A DNA stretch of 64,000 bases, taken from assembly GCA_947095585.1 (NCBI GenBank), contig OX352761.1, positions 29,231,777 through 29,295,776 of the forward strand, in the 5' to 3' direction. Under the pieces are notes generated by a model. It made no database searches. It saw only the letters and a list, made by a program, of their open reading frames with translations, and had not been told where the DNA came from. The translations under genes were made by a program, and so were the position numbers. This document shows, in pieces, positions 55,430 through 64,000 of this stretch (positions within the stretch are counted from its first letter, which is position 1; each line of letters opens with the position of its first letter). Source of the DNA: Nephrocerus scutellatus (taxonomy: Eukaryota > Arthropoda > Insecta > Diptera > Pipunculidae).

Positions 55430-55810
55430 GCCACACAGTCCTTTATTATTTGGTAGTAACCGCCAAAATATCTGTTTTTTAAGGCTATTTCAAAGTATTT
55501 TCTTTTTTTTCACGTTTCACACGCGTCGCACGCGACTCGCTACATGCGTCAAACGCGGGCTATTAGAATTGGCCCTTGACATTGAGCCGCTCAAGTCATT
55601 CGAAAGGTGATTAAATAACATCTCAAAAAACGAGAAAAAATGGCGCGGTTTAACCCATTACATGCGCCACACGCGACACGCGTATACGCGGAAAATAGAA
55701 AATGCTATTTTGGACTCACAAAATTTCATCTCTCTAGGTCGGGTGAAAGGTGGTTAAAAAGGACCTCAAAGTGGTCGAAAAGAGATCAAGTCAAGTTAAA
55801 TAAAAGTTTT
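55430..55810. repeat. CpG-rich CACACGCG dispersed repeat, copy 2
   Basis: Counterpart of 4140-4510: TTTCAAAGTATTTTCTTTT, CACACGCGTCGCACGCGACT, ATCTCAAAAAACGAGAAAAA, CGCCACACGCGACACGCG, then CTCTAGGTCGGGTGAAAGG. Same orientation, more than 51 kb away. Confidence 0.65.
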
Positions 55811-56044
55811 TGAAAAGAAAGAACTATATTATATTCGTTTTTGGACTTGTACCACACGCATCGGTCAACAGTGCGTTATTGTGACTTACTGCAGTCTATG
55901 CGAACCACATTCACACAATAGTTTGTAATTTGTATGTTGTTTATATTTGTTGTTTCATTTCGTTAAGCTAGAATACTCTTTTAAAAATACGATAGTTCAA
56001 TGCACACACATTCACTTTTGCCAGAAAAATATATATTTCAACAG

Positions 56045-56540
56045 CTTCGCAACTTTAGTGGTCTTTTGGCGGTCTTTTGAGGGTCTTCTGGAGGTCTTTA
56101 ATGGGATATTTTGGGGGTCTTTTAATGGTTTTTGAATGGTCTTTCTTAAGGTCTTTTTGGGGATCTTTTTGGAGATCTTTTGGAGGTCTTTTTGGTAATC
56201 TTTTGGGGTTTTTTTATGGTCTTTTGGTGGCCTTTTGGGGGTTTGTTGGGGGTCTTTTTGAAGGGTTTTTGATAGTCTTTTGAGGTCCTTTTGGGGGGTT
56301 TTAAGGGACTTTTGGAGGTATTTTGAAGGTCTTTTTGAGGTCTTTTGGGGAATCTTTTGGGGAATCTTTTGGGGGTCTTTTGATGGTCTTTTGATGGTCT
56401 TTTGATGGTCTTTTGGGTGCCTTCTGAGAGTCTTTTAATGGGTATTTTTAGGGTCTTTTGGTTCTTTTGGGTCTTTTGGGTCTTTTGGTTGTCTTTGGTC
56501 GTCTTATGGTAGTCTTTTGGGGGTCTTTTTGGAGTGTTAC
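56045..56540 (-). repeat. AAAAGACCCC minisatellite on the opposite strand
   Basis: On the plus strand the units read GGTCTTTTGGGG, GGTCTTTTGAGG, GGTCTTTTTGGGG and so on, the reverse complement of the repeat at 37985-38262, over about 490 bp. The plus strand is nearly all G and T. The 142-codon minus-strand ORF rich in Lys, Thr and Pro is only this repeat translated. Confidence 0.85.
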
Positions 56541-56846
56541 TGCATCTGATTATTAACGTATTGGCACAGACCACTACAAGAATATTTTATCAACAAAAAA
56601 ATATTGATAGAATAAAAATTATTTTCGTAGATATTTATATATCTGTTAATCAAAAGCTTGGCGACATTAACGACATTATTCTGTTGTTATACCACCAGAT
56701 ACTTGCATTCTCGGTACAGATTATCATAAAATACCACTTATTTTGGGTGGCGAATTTAAATTTTGCATCTTATGATTCGATACCATTAATTAACTGTATG
56801 TATGAAAAATTCAATCTGCTTATAAGTAATGATCCTAAAAGATAAA
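56541..56846. other. AT-rich stretch, nothing recognised
   Basis: A 103-codon ORF starting at 56534 has no recognised motif and begins within the minisatellite edge; taken as chance. Confidence 0.45.
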
Positions 56847-57169
56847 AACGGCAGTCCGCCATCAGCAGAATAGGGGGAATAACACAGAATGCTCTAGAAT
56901 TGCAGGTGGCCGTAACTATCTCTGACTGGTGGAAGTGCGATCAAACCTCCACGTGGTGGCCGCCGGTAATTTTCCTCCAATGCAGGAAAAGCGGAATGAT
57001 TGAGCTAGTCCCTTCAAATTAAGGTTGGCGCGAGGCCAATAACCTCGCCTGTAAAAAATTATTTTTACGGAACCCAATATCAGCCTCGGATACGCTGATG
57101 AACAACGACGACCACGGCAACGAAAACGGCTAAACGATTTACGAATTTTCTCATGGAACTCACTGTATA

Positions 57170-57925
57170 GAGCTCGAGCTGCACAGCAGCTGGCCGATAC
57201 CCTATCTAAATATAAGGCTGACATAACAGCAATCCAGGGGATGCGGTGGATAGGGAATGATTTCTTACAAAAATCAGAATATGATATATATTACAGCTGT
57301 CTTGCAAGACATCATGTGCTCGGGGTGGGGTTTCTAGTCAGCAAAAGAATGAAACCCACCGTTATCGGATTTAAAGCAATAAATGAACGGCTATGCACGC
57401 ATAAAACATAAGCCTCATAAACGTTCACGCACCTGCAGAGGATTCCCCAGATGATGAGAAAGAATAATTCTTTGAATCAGTCGAACGGGAAGTCTATGCC
57501 TGTCCTCAGTATGACGTAAAAATCATTCTGGGGGTATGAATGCCAAAATAGTTAGGGAGCCAGTATTAAGACAGTACATTGGCACTCATAGTTTACACGA
57601 TAACACTGATGATAATGGCCATAGAGTCGGCAGCAAGCAATAATTTGGTCGTTGCGAATACAAGGTTTGCGCGTATTTCCCGACGGAGCCACTCGCAACC
57701 AGATAGACCACGTGTTGATAGACCGCCGCCACAACCCGATCTTGATGACGATACGAACGTACCGAGGTGCCAACGTCGGATCGAACCACTATCTTGTTGG
57801 TATGGTACTCCGAGCGCGGATTGCATCATCACGAAAGACAGCATCCGCGAATCAGATTCCAGTCAACACGGCTGCCCTTCGCAACGTAGAGACAAGAAAC
57901 AACTACGGTCAGGCGACTCGCCCTA
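57170..57925 (+). pseudogene. RTE-like LINE endonuclease, mutated
   Basis: LADTLSKYKADITAIQGMRW, EYDIYYSCLARHHVLGVGFL and VSKRMKPTVIGFKAINERLC open the domain (RW of the usual EMRW is kept). The GDMN motif is hit by a frameshift at 57530 (GGGGGTATGAATGCC). The later part, PDGATRNQIDHVLIDRRHNP and YRGANVGSNHYLVGMVLRAR, lies in one frame from 57652. The catalytic Asp-His pair reads Asn-His (AAC at 57784-57786). Confidence 0.8.
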
Positions 57926-58421
57926 AATGCAGGAAGAGTAAGTCCTGGGGCTGAGATTCCGGGCGTAGAAGAGAAATGGACACGGCCTAAGATTACTGTC
58001 ATTAGTACTGCTGACTTCATCTTAGGCAGTAGTCGTAGAGATCGAAACGACTGGTTCCATGACGAATGTAAGCTAGCGACTGAAAGTAAGAATGTTGCGT
58101 ACCGAGCAATGCAACAATCTCATAAAACGCGGGCACGCGAAGATGAATATAAAGAGCTCAGAAGATATGAAAAAACAGTTCACCGGCGAGAGAAAGCAGC
58201 CTGGGTGAAGAATATCGTCCATGAACTGGAACAGTACAGAGAGCAAGGGCCGCACCAGGCGCGGAAGTTCTACCAAAGGGTCCGCGGTATGACGCAATAA
58301 ACACCGCGTTGCACATACTGCAAGGACAAAGAGGGTACTCTGATCGCCGATTTTAAAGGCATCTTAGAGCGATGGGAAGAGCACTTTCATGAGTTGCTAA
58401 ATGGCCAGCTAACTGAGGACA

Positions 58422-59583
58422 ATGACCAAAGATCAAACTATGCTGCCGCCACCAAGCATAGACGAAGTTAGCAGAGCGATAAATCGGCTCAAATATAATA
58501 AGGCCCCGGGATCTGATGGGATCCCAGCGGAATTGATAAAAATAGGAGGCCCCACATTACACCAACCAATTTATGAAATAATAGTGCAGGTATGGGAAGA
58601 AGACTGGCGAAGAAGGCCAGAAGACTGGCGAAGAGGCATCCTGTGCCACATACATAAGAAGGGAGATATCACAAAATGCAGCAATTATCGTGGTATAACG
58701 TTGTTGAGTACCGCCTATAAGATTTTCTCCTCTATCCTTCAAGACAGGATAGCCCCATACGCTAAAGTCATCATTGGTCCATACCAGTGTGGCTTCATTC
58801 CAGGCAAATCAACAACTGATCAGATTTACACCCTAAGGCAGGTGATGGAAAAATGTCTAGAGTTTCAAATCTCACTACACCGTTTCGTTTTATTGACTTT
58901 AAAGCCGCCTATGATAGCATAGCCAGAGTAGAAATTTATTAAGCCATGAGAGAATTCGGCATCCCAAATAAACTGACACGACTATGTAGGTTGACCATGA
59001 CCAATGTTATAAGCCAAGTAAAAATTTCCGGATCACTATCAAGCCCATTCAACATCTATAACGAGCTCCGACAAGGGGATGGACTGGTCTGCGTCCTCTT
59101 TAACTTGGCGTTGGAGAAAGTGATCCGAGACTATGACGTAGGCGAGAGGAACAATCCTCTATAAGTCCATTTAGATACTGGCTTACGCAGACGATATTGA
59201 CATCGTTGGTAGAAACCGAAGAGCTGTACAGGAAGCTTTCATCATAAAACATAAGTGAGAGCAAAACAAAGTACATGGTGGCCACGTCTGCGAGTAGAAG
59301 ATCCAACATTGGTCCCTCAATTCAAATAGTGGAGCGCGAATTTGAAGTAGTGCAATCATTTAACTATCTCGGGTCAACTGTAGCAGCCGATAACAGCATA
59401 GAACCAGAAATACGCGCACGGTTGCTTAAAGCCAGAAAAGCCTACTATAGTCTGCCAAGACTCTTCAAATCCAGGAACTTAACCATAACATCCAAGCTGC
59501 TGATATATAAGATAATAGTCATACCAGTACTTCATATGGATTCGAGACTTGGGTGCGTAGCAAAAAGCATTCTGACCTCTTAG
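58422..59583 (+). pseudogene. RTE-like LINE reverse transcriptase, frame-broken
   Basis: First frame: [40 protein letters not shown] and CGFIPGKSTTDQIYTLRQVM. A tandem duplication of ~21 bp produced WEEDWRRRPEDWRRG near 58600. After a frameshift at about 58885 motif A is FIDFKAAYDSIARVE. Then SSPFNIYNELRQGDGLVCVL (motif B; 58946-59164), a stop, and LAYADDIDIVGRNRR with YADD at 59184-59195. All essential motifs can be found but never in one frame. Confidence 0.8.
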
Positions 59584-59935
59584 CCGCGTTCGAGAGAAAA
59601 GTCTTACGAAGAATTGTTGGCCCCGTATGTGAGGAAGGACGTTTCCGGAGACTCTATAATGATGAGATCTACGAGCGTTACCGCGATGTCGACATGGTAA
59701 AGAAAATTAAGCTCTGTAGGCTACGGTGGGCAGGACACCTAGCTCGCATGAGCGAAGAGGATCCTGCTCGGAAAGTCCTTTGCGGTAGGATTTATGGAAC
59801 ACGACAGCGAGGCCGGCCAAGCCTACGCTAGAATGATGGCGTAGACCAGGACGCCCAGAGTTTAGGGATGCCAAACTGGATGACATCGGCTCGAAATCGG
59901 GACCGGTGGAGAGACTTTTTGCGGAAGGCCAGGAC
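59553..59935 (+). pseudogene. RTE-like LINE ORF2 C-terminus
   Basis: SKKHSDLLAAFERKVLRRIV, RLRWAGHLARMSEEDPARK and LCGRIYGTRQRGRPSLR up to a stop at 59829 (CGC TAG), then GMPNWMTSARNRDRWRDF-like sequence. This is the part that is fused to the RT start in copy 1. Confidence 0.75.
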
Positions 59936-60127
59936 CGGACCCCGGCTGTAGAGCCAAATATGATAATGAAAACTGTTTTTACACAATATATGGAGAATGT
60001 TGGAGAATGAGTTTTACGGCAGAAATGTTGACGCCTTTTTTTATATGTTCGGTTTGCTTAACGTTATTTTTATAACATGTCTTGTACAAGAAACCCTAAA
60101 ACCAAAAAATTATACTTTACTACACAA

Positions 60128-60268
60128 CTACAAACTTACGCTGGAATGATGGCATAGACAAGGATACCCAGAGCTTAGCAATTCCAAACTGAATGGATTT
60201 TGAGAGGTGGAGAGATTTTTGCGGTAAGCCAAGCCTGGACACCGATGATATGATGATGATTAAGTATT
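60128..60268 (+). mobile_element. RTE-like LINE 3' end fragment
   Basis: CTTACGCTGGAATGATGGC, AGCTTAGCAATTCCAAACTG and AGGTGGAGAGATTTTTGCGG parallel 59820-59925, followed by GATGATATGATGATGAT. A second, 5'-truncated insertion just downstream of the near full-length copy. Confidence 0.75.
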
Positions 60269-61788
60269 AATTTTTTTTTGTTTTTTTTTTTATTTTGTCC
60301 AAATTAATTCGTATAATAATGAGATTCGAAACTCGGAAGATTCAAAAATCTTTTTCGCGGTGCTACCTTCGCGAATATCTGCCCAAGCCCGAGAGTAATA
60401 ATTGTCACGGAAATCTTCTTCTTCTTTCTTCTCCCTTCCATTTGTGTGTAAATATACAAACCTACATCACGAATTGTGGCGAGAAATTAGGAGTTGGGCC
60501 ATTTAAGATGCTTACTCTGGAAAGATATGTAAGAATTTGGATTAAGTTTGCCTAACCTTAAAGTAACCTTAGCTATTGCATCCATCAGGTTTGTGGAATC
60601 AATCGCGTGTGTGAGGCGAGAAGAAAATCCAAATATTGTGTAACCCCGTCTATCGTCGTTGAAAAGTTCTTCCGTGTGTTTTTGTGCTGCAACTTGAAAG
60701 TTAAGTTTATGGACAATTTCCAAAAAAACCGTTAAAAGTTAAAAGTTGCATTTCCTTTTGTCCTTTAGTTTTTTATTGCTTTTTCTTTTTCTCGTTATTT
60801 CTTGTTTTTTTACATTGTCAATGCCAGTTAAGCGCAACGAAACGGGATTTTTCGCATCATACCCGAGGGAAAACCGTCTCCACGATCGTCGTCTTTCGCC
60901 AGAGGAGAAAAGCTAGTCCCGAGTATAGCTGATGAAATTTTTTCGCCGCAAAAAACGTATTTTTTACCCAACAAACTTTTGCACCCGCAAGTTTCTCTTT
61001 TCATCACATTTTTAAGTATCTTTTTTGTTTAAAGTTAAAGGCATATTTTGTTTGTATAATATGCTGTAGTCCTTCGAACGAGTATATTATGTCTCAGCAC
61101 AACGTTTACATCAAAAGAATGAATGGTTACTTTGGCTGCTTACTGTGATTATATGAACTGATCTCATAAGCTTGCACCACAAAGCAAACTAGAATATTGA
61201 GCTAAAGTAAAGCATATTAGCTCCAAAATTATTTTAACAGCCAAATGAAACGCTTCTCGAAGTTGCAAAAATTAGTGAAAATTAATTTGTAATCGTCTTA
61301 ACATTGGTATCCTTTTTTGAGATCCTACGATATTCCCCAAACATCTCGATATGTACGGAAACACACCTACGTAGGAGTTGGAGTGAATGCTCAGTTGGTG
61401 TCGATGATATCTTTGGTAAACTTTTTTTTTTCATTGTTGCTTCAAAGTTGGAGAACATTTCGTTCTGTGTCGTAAAGTTACTCAACCTACGCATTTTGTT
61501 GTTGCATTTTGTGTAGCACTTTCCATAGAAGTAATGCGACTTTTAGTTTTTCACAATTTATAAAAAGGCGATACATTTTAAATTCGATTAAAATTGAAAA
61601 CTAGTGTTATTTAATGAATATAATTCATATGGTTGTATATTAGTGCCGCAAAGTAGTAGCTACTCATAAGAGTCTTAAAGCTGCGAGGAGACAGAAGGTG
61701 TTATATTTATTCTATAATTAATTATATTCTAAACAATACACATGCCCATCGCCTGAGGTTTCAAGAGACGCCACTCTGTCCCCTGTGA
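60269..61788. other. Non-coding stretch, no gene recognised
   Basis: T-rich tracts and ORFs up to 86 codons without motifs. No shared repeat recognised. Confidence 0.45.
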
Positions 61789-61789
61789 T

Positions 61790-63225
61790 TTTGCTTCCTC
61801 TTCTATCGTCCTTTTCCATGTCTTGGACGGCCAACTTGGCGGCTTCCTTGTGGATTCCAGTCAGGCGCTAGTTTCGTAATATCGTCCGCTGGCTTTCTCA
61901 AAGTATGGCCAATCCAGCTCCATTTTCGTCGTCTGATGGAGATTGCGATTGCTTCCTGCTGCGATACTCTCCACAAGTCTTGATTTCTGATAATGTCCGG
62001 CCATCTTATTCTCAGTATCCTCCTTAAGCACTTGTTGACGAAGACTTGAAGGCGCGTCTCAATTGACTCTGTGACTTTCCTCGTTTCGCAGCCATACAAA
62101 AGTACTGAGAGAACGTTAGATCTGAAGCTGAAGTAAGCTTCAGATTCCGGGAGATTTGCAAGGAGTTCCTGATATTATTTAGCATACTATAGGAGTGTCG
62201 CGCCTTGTTAACACGAGAGCACACATCCGACTCAGCACCACCATTTTTTGACATCCAGCTGCCCAAATAACAAAACTTATCGACTTCCTCTATCTGATGA
62301 CCATCAATCGAGGGATCACATGTTCCACTAGCGTTAACGCGAAATAGTTTTTTTTTGAGACGTTAATTTTTAAACCCACTTTGTTAGCGTGGAGTTCTAG
62401 TGAGTTTAAATTTCGCTCCATGTCACCTAGCGATTGTGATAGGAGACATATACCATATACAAATCATCAGCATAGTCCAGGTCTTCTAGGCGGTGAAAAA
62501 CATTCCATGGCAAACCCGATGGAGTACGGGTTACTATTTTTATCGCCCATTCGATGACAATTGTGAAAAGCAATGGTGAGAGGATGCAACCTTGCTTGAC
62601 TCCCGAGTAGATGTTGAAAGGTGAGCCAAGATGACCGTTATGAACGACGCGGCATGTTGAGTCGCGGTACAGCACCTTAATGATTGTTAATTTCTCAAAA
62701 TTGGCTCTAACGCATTCCGTAGGCGCCTAGCTATTATAGAGGAGATCACTTTGTTTATGGTGTTTAGCAGGGTAATTCTCCAGTTTTCGTAGTTGCTCAA
62801 ATCACCTTTCTTGGGGAGTTTGCCTATTAAGCCTTCTTTTAACGACGATTGAATGGTTTCAGATTCCTAGATACCTTGATATATCGCATGCAATGTTCGC
62901 GTAGTTAACTCGTCCTCGGCTTGAAGGAGTTCTGCGTAGATGTTTTCATTGCCTGCTGCTTTACCTGATTACAGTGAATGAATTGTTGTCCTTATCTCAT
63001 CCAACGAAGGAGTAGCGACGCTGATGTTAAGTAGCATATTAGGGTGCATAAGTGGGTTGATGGACGTGCCTGGCGAAGTACAGTTCAAAACATTCTTAAA
63101 ATGTTCTGTCCAGCGAGTTAATTGTTGTTCCTCCATAAGGATAAAAGAGCCGTCATTGCCTTAACAGGGTAATTGATGTGGTGTTTCTTGTTGGCGAGCT
63201 TACGAGCGAGTTGGTAGACTGTGCT
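61790..63225 (-). mobile_element. RTE/CR1-like LINE, reverse, second family
   Basis: On the minus strand: linker YQLARKLANKKH near 63200, LTRWTEHFKNVLN near 63100, RT start LPKKGDLSNYENWR near 62800, then a deletion. RT motif B follows as SPFNIYSGVKQGCILSPLLF and motif C as RLEDLDYADDLYMV (within 62427-62675). After it come VSKNGG-like WMSKNGGAESDVCSRVNKAR (62024-62266), MYGCETRKVTESIETRLQVF, KWSWIGHTLRKP and DWNPQGSRQVGRPRHGKGR at 61803-61870. YADD is intact but motif A is missing and frames are broken. Confidence 0.8.
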
Positions 63226-63493
63226 GTATTGTCTATTATCGACACACTGGTGGGCTATTTACCCGTTGTTTGTTGAATGGCGGTGCGTGGAGAGGGGTAT
63301 TGTTGAGAATTTAGGGGGGATGTCTGTGTTTTGTGGCATGAATGCTAGTGCGATTCGTAGAAGAGACTTCGGTGGGGTGGGGTTCAGTTATGGTGTTTTT
63401 TGTGTTTTGGGATCCTAAGGGTAAGTGCGATTCACACTAGGGGCTTCTAGTACAAAACTATTAAGATAAAAATATAATACAGTTTTAAATGCT
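63226..63493. other. GT-rich stretch, nothing recognised
   Basis: The plus strand at 63240-63420 is rich in G and T (for example GGAGAGGGGTATTGTTGAG) and may be a decayed part of the LINE or a C-rich repeat like 12184-12370 on the other strand. The 65-codon ORF has no motif. Confidence 0.35.
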
Positions 63494-63672
63494 ATATACT
63501 AACTGCTACTACTGCGTGCCCGTAGGTAGGTTTGCTTGTGGCTGGCGGATTCTTTTGATCAATAATTTTTAGCTCACTTCCTAAAGCCCGATGTTATTAA
63601 GACTTTGCACATTTTGTAAAAATTTGGAAGTGATCGGGCTCTGAGACCGAGGAGCTCCCATATAATAACCCG
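63494..63672 (-). repeat. SIR-family repeat, short copy L
   Basis: Reverse fragment: GCGTGCCCGTAGGTAGG, TTTTTAGCTCACTTCCTAAA, GCCCGATGTTATT, AAAATTTGGAAGTGATCGGG and GAGGAGCTCCCATA. The GCCAGCC run is reduced and the family left end is missing. Confidence 0.65.
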
Positions 63673-63964
63673 TTTTTTCCAGCGGTTGAAGCAAAACTTT
63701 GAGAGTCTTGGAGGCATGCACAAAAAAACTGCAAAAGTTGACATCTGTGCACAAAAGCTTATGCTTGTCTGCATTGTAACTGGATTTTTGATTTGATAAT
63801 AATAATAATATTCTGCGCGACAGGCCGTTGCGCATGTATATTTTTGGACACAAATGGAAAGGACCTACAATTTAAGGCCAGCTTCGAACGGCGAATTGAA
63901 AAGCTTTCCGTGACAAGTTATTACTATCGGAACGTTTGTCAGACATTCGCGAGAGGTGGTACAC

Positions 63965-64000
63965 TGTGAAAAATACTTTTGGTGTTAGTGGGACTCGAAC
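63965..64000 (-). repeat. tRNA-derived SINE, cut by the window end
   Basis: GTGAAAAATACTTTTGGTGT and GTGGGACTCGAAC match 17868-17904 in plus orientation (GTGAAAAATAATTTTGGTGT, TGGGATTCGAAC). The tRNA-like head should continue just past the window. An AAT microsatellite at 63797-63811 and a GCGACAGGCCGTTGCGC word lie upstream and may be part of the same element. Confidence 0.55.

Larger units (their letters stand above)
56848..59975 (+). mobile_element. RTE-like LINE, near full-length copy 2
   Basis: About 3.1 kb, near the usual size of RTE elements. The 5' region matches copy 1. In order: endonuclease (57170-57925), connector (58110-58300), RT (58422-59230), thumb and post-RT region (59275-59700) and the GRPSLR..TSARNRDRWRDF tail (59790-59930). 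The 3' end CCCCGGCTGTAGAGCCAAAT is followed by ATGATAATG. Frameshifts and stops are spread throughout, so this copy is inactive. It served as the yardstick for all other copies in this window. Confidence 0.85.

Overview
This is a eukaryotic nuclear window, almost certainly from an insect and most likely a higher fly (Diptera). The inference rests on the repeat content: an irritans-type mariner, solo LTRs flanked by ATAT, several non-LTR retrotransposon (LINE) families with insect-type C-terminal domains, and tRNA-derived SINE heads. Family-level placement (for example a tephritid fruit fly) is a guess. I find no intact host gene, no rRNA and no convincing functional tRNA gene. Every recognisable coding stretch is a piece of a decayed transposable element (TE), so the window reads as a TE graveyard in an intergenic region or a very large intron.

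Layout. 0-9.5 kb: copies of a dispersed AT-rich repeat with subterminal inverted repeats (called the SIR family here), a LINE 3' fragment, a CpG-rich CACACGCG repeat, two solo LTRs (one carrying a tRNA-like SINE head), and a Helitron/Helentron-type helicase plus endonuclease remnant. 9.5-12.2 kb: a near-identical 1,325-bp head-to-tail tandem duplication. 14.8-16.7 kb: an RTE-like LINE with an internal deletion. 18.0-19.5 kb: another LINE interrupted by a solo LTR with an ATAT target duplication. 24-25.1 kb: a reverse RTE-like LINE. 26-28.6 kb: a reverse R1/LOA/I-type LINE with endonuclease, partial RT and RNase H. 29.5 kb: a MITE with perfect 32-bp terminal inverted repeats (TIRs) and an 8-bp target duplication. 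31.5 kb: a mariner remnant.

32.5-38.8 kb is the most structured part: two copies of an element with one versus two ~755-bp internal units, then a 118-bp satellite with higher-order structure, a 48-bp minisatellite, an AAAGACCCC minisatellite and a second, diverged 118-bp array. 39.8-41.3 kb: the longest SIR copy, with an internal 148-bp tandem repeat. 43.9-45.2, 47.5-48 and 56.8-60 kb: further RTE-like copies, including one near-complete ~3.1-kb copy. 48.2-52.6 kb: two RNase H-bearing LINEs in a row. 56 kb: the AAAGACCCC minisatellite on the opposite strand. 61.8-63.2 kb: one more reverse LINE.

The parts do not form a pathway; the relationships are those of nested and related transposons. 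The best candidates for follow-up are the SIR family and its possible mobilisation by a Helentron-type helicase/endonuclease, the variable-copy element at 32.5-36.0 kb, the composite satellite at 36-38.8 kb and the 301-bp MITE. I see no evidence for a new cellular system. All repeat relationships were judged by eye, without alignment software, so boundaries are approximate to several bases unless target duplications fix them.
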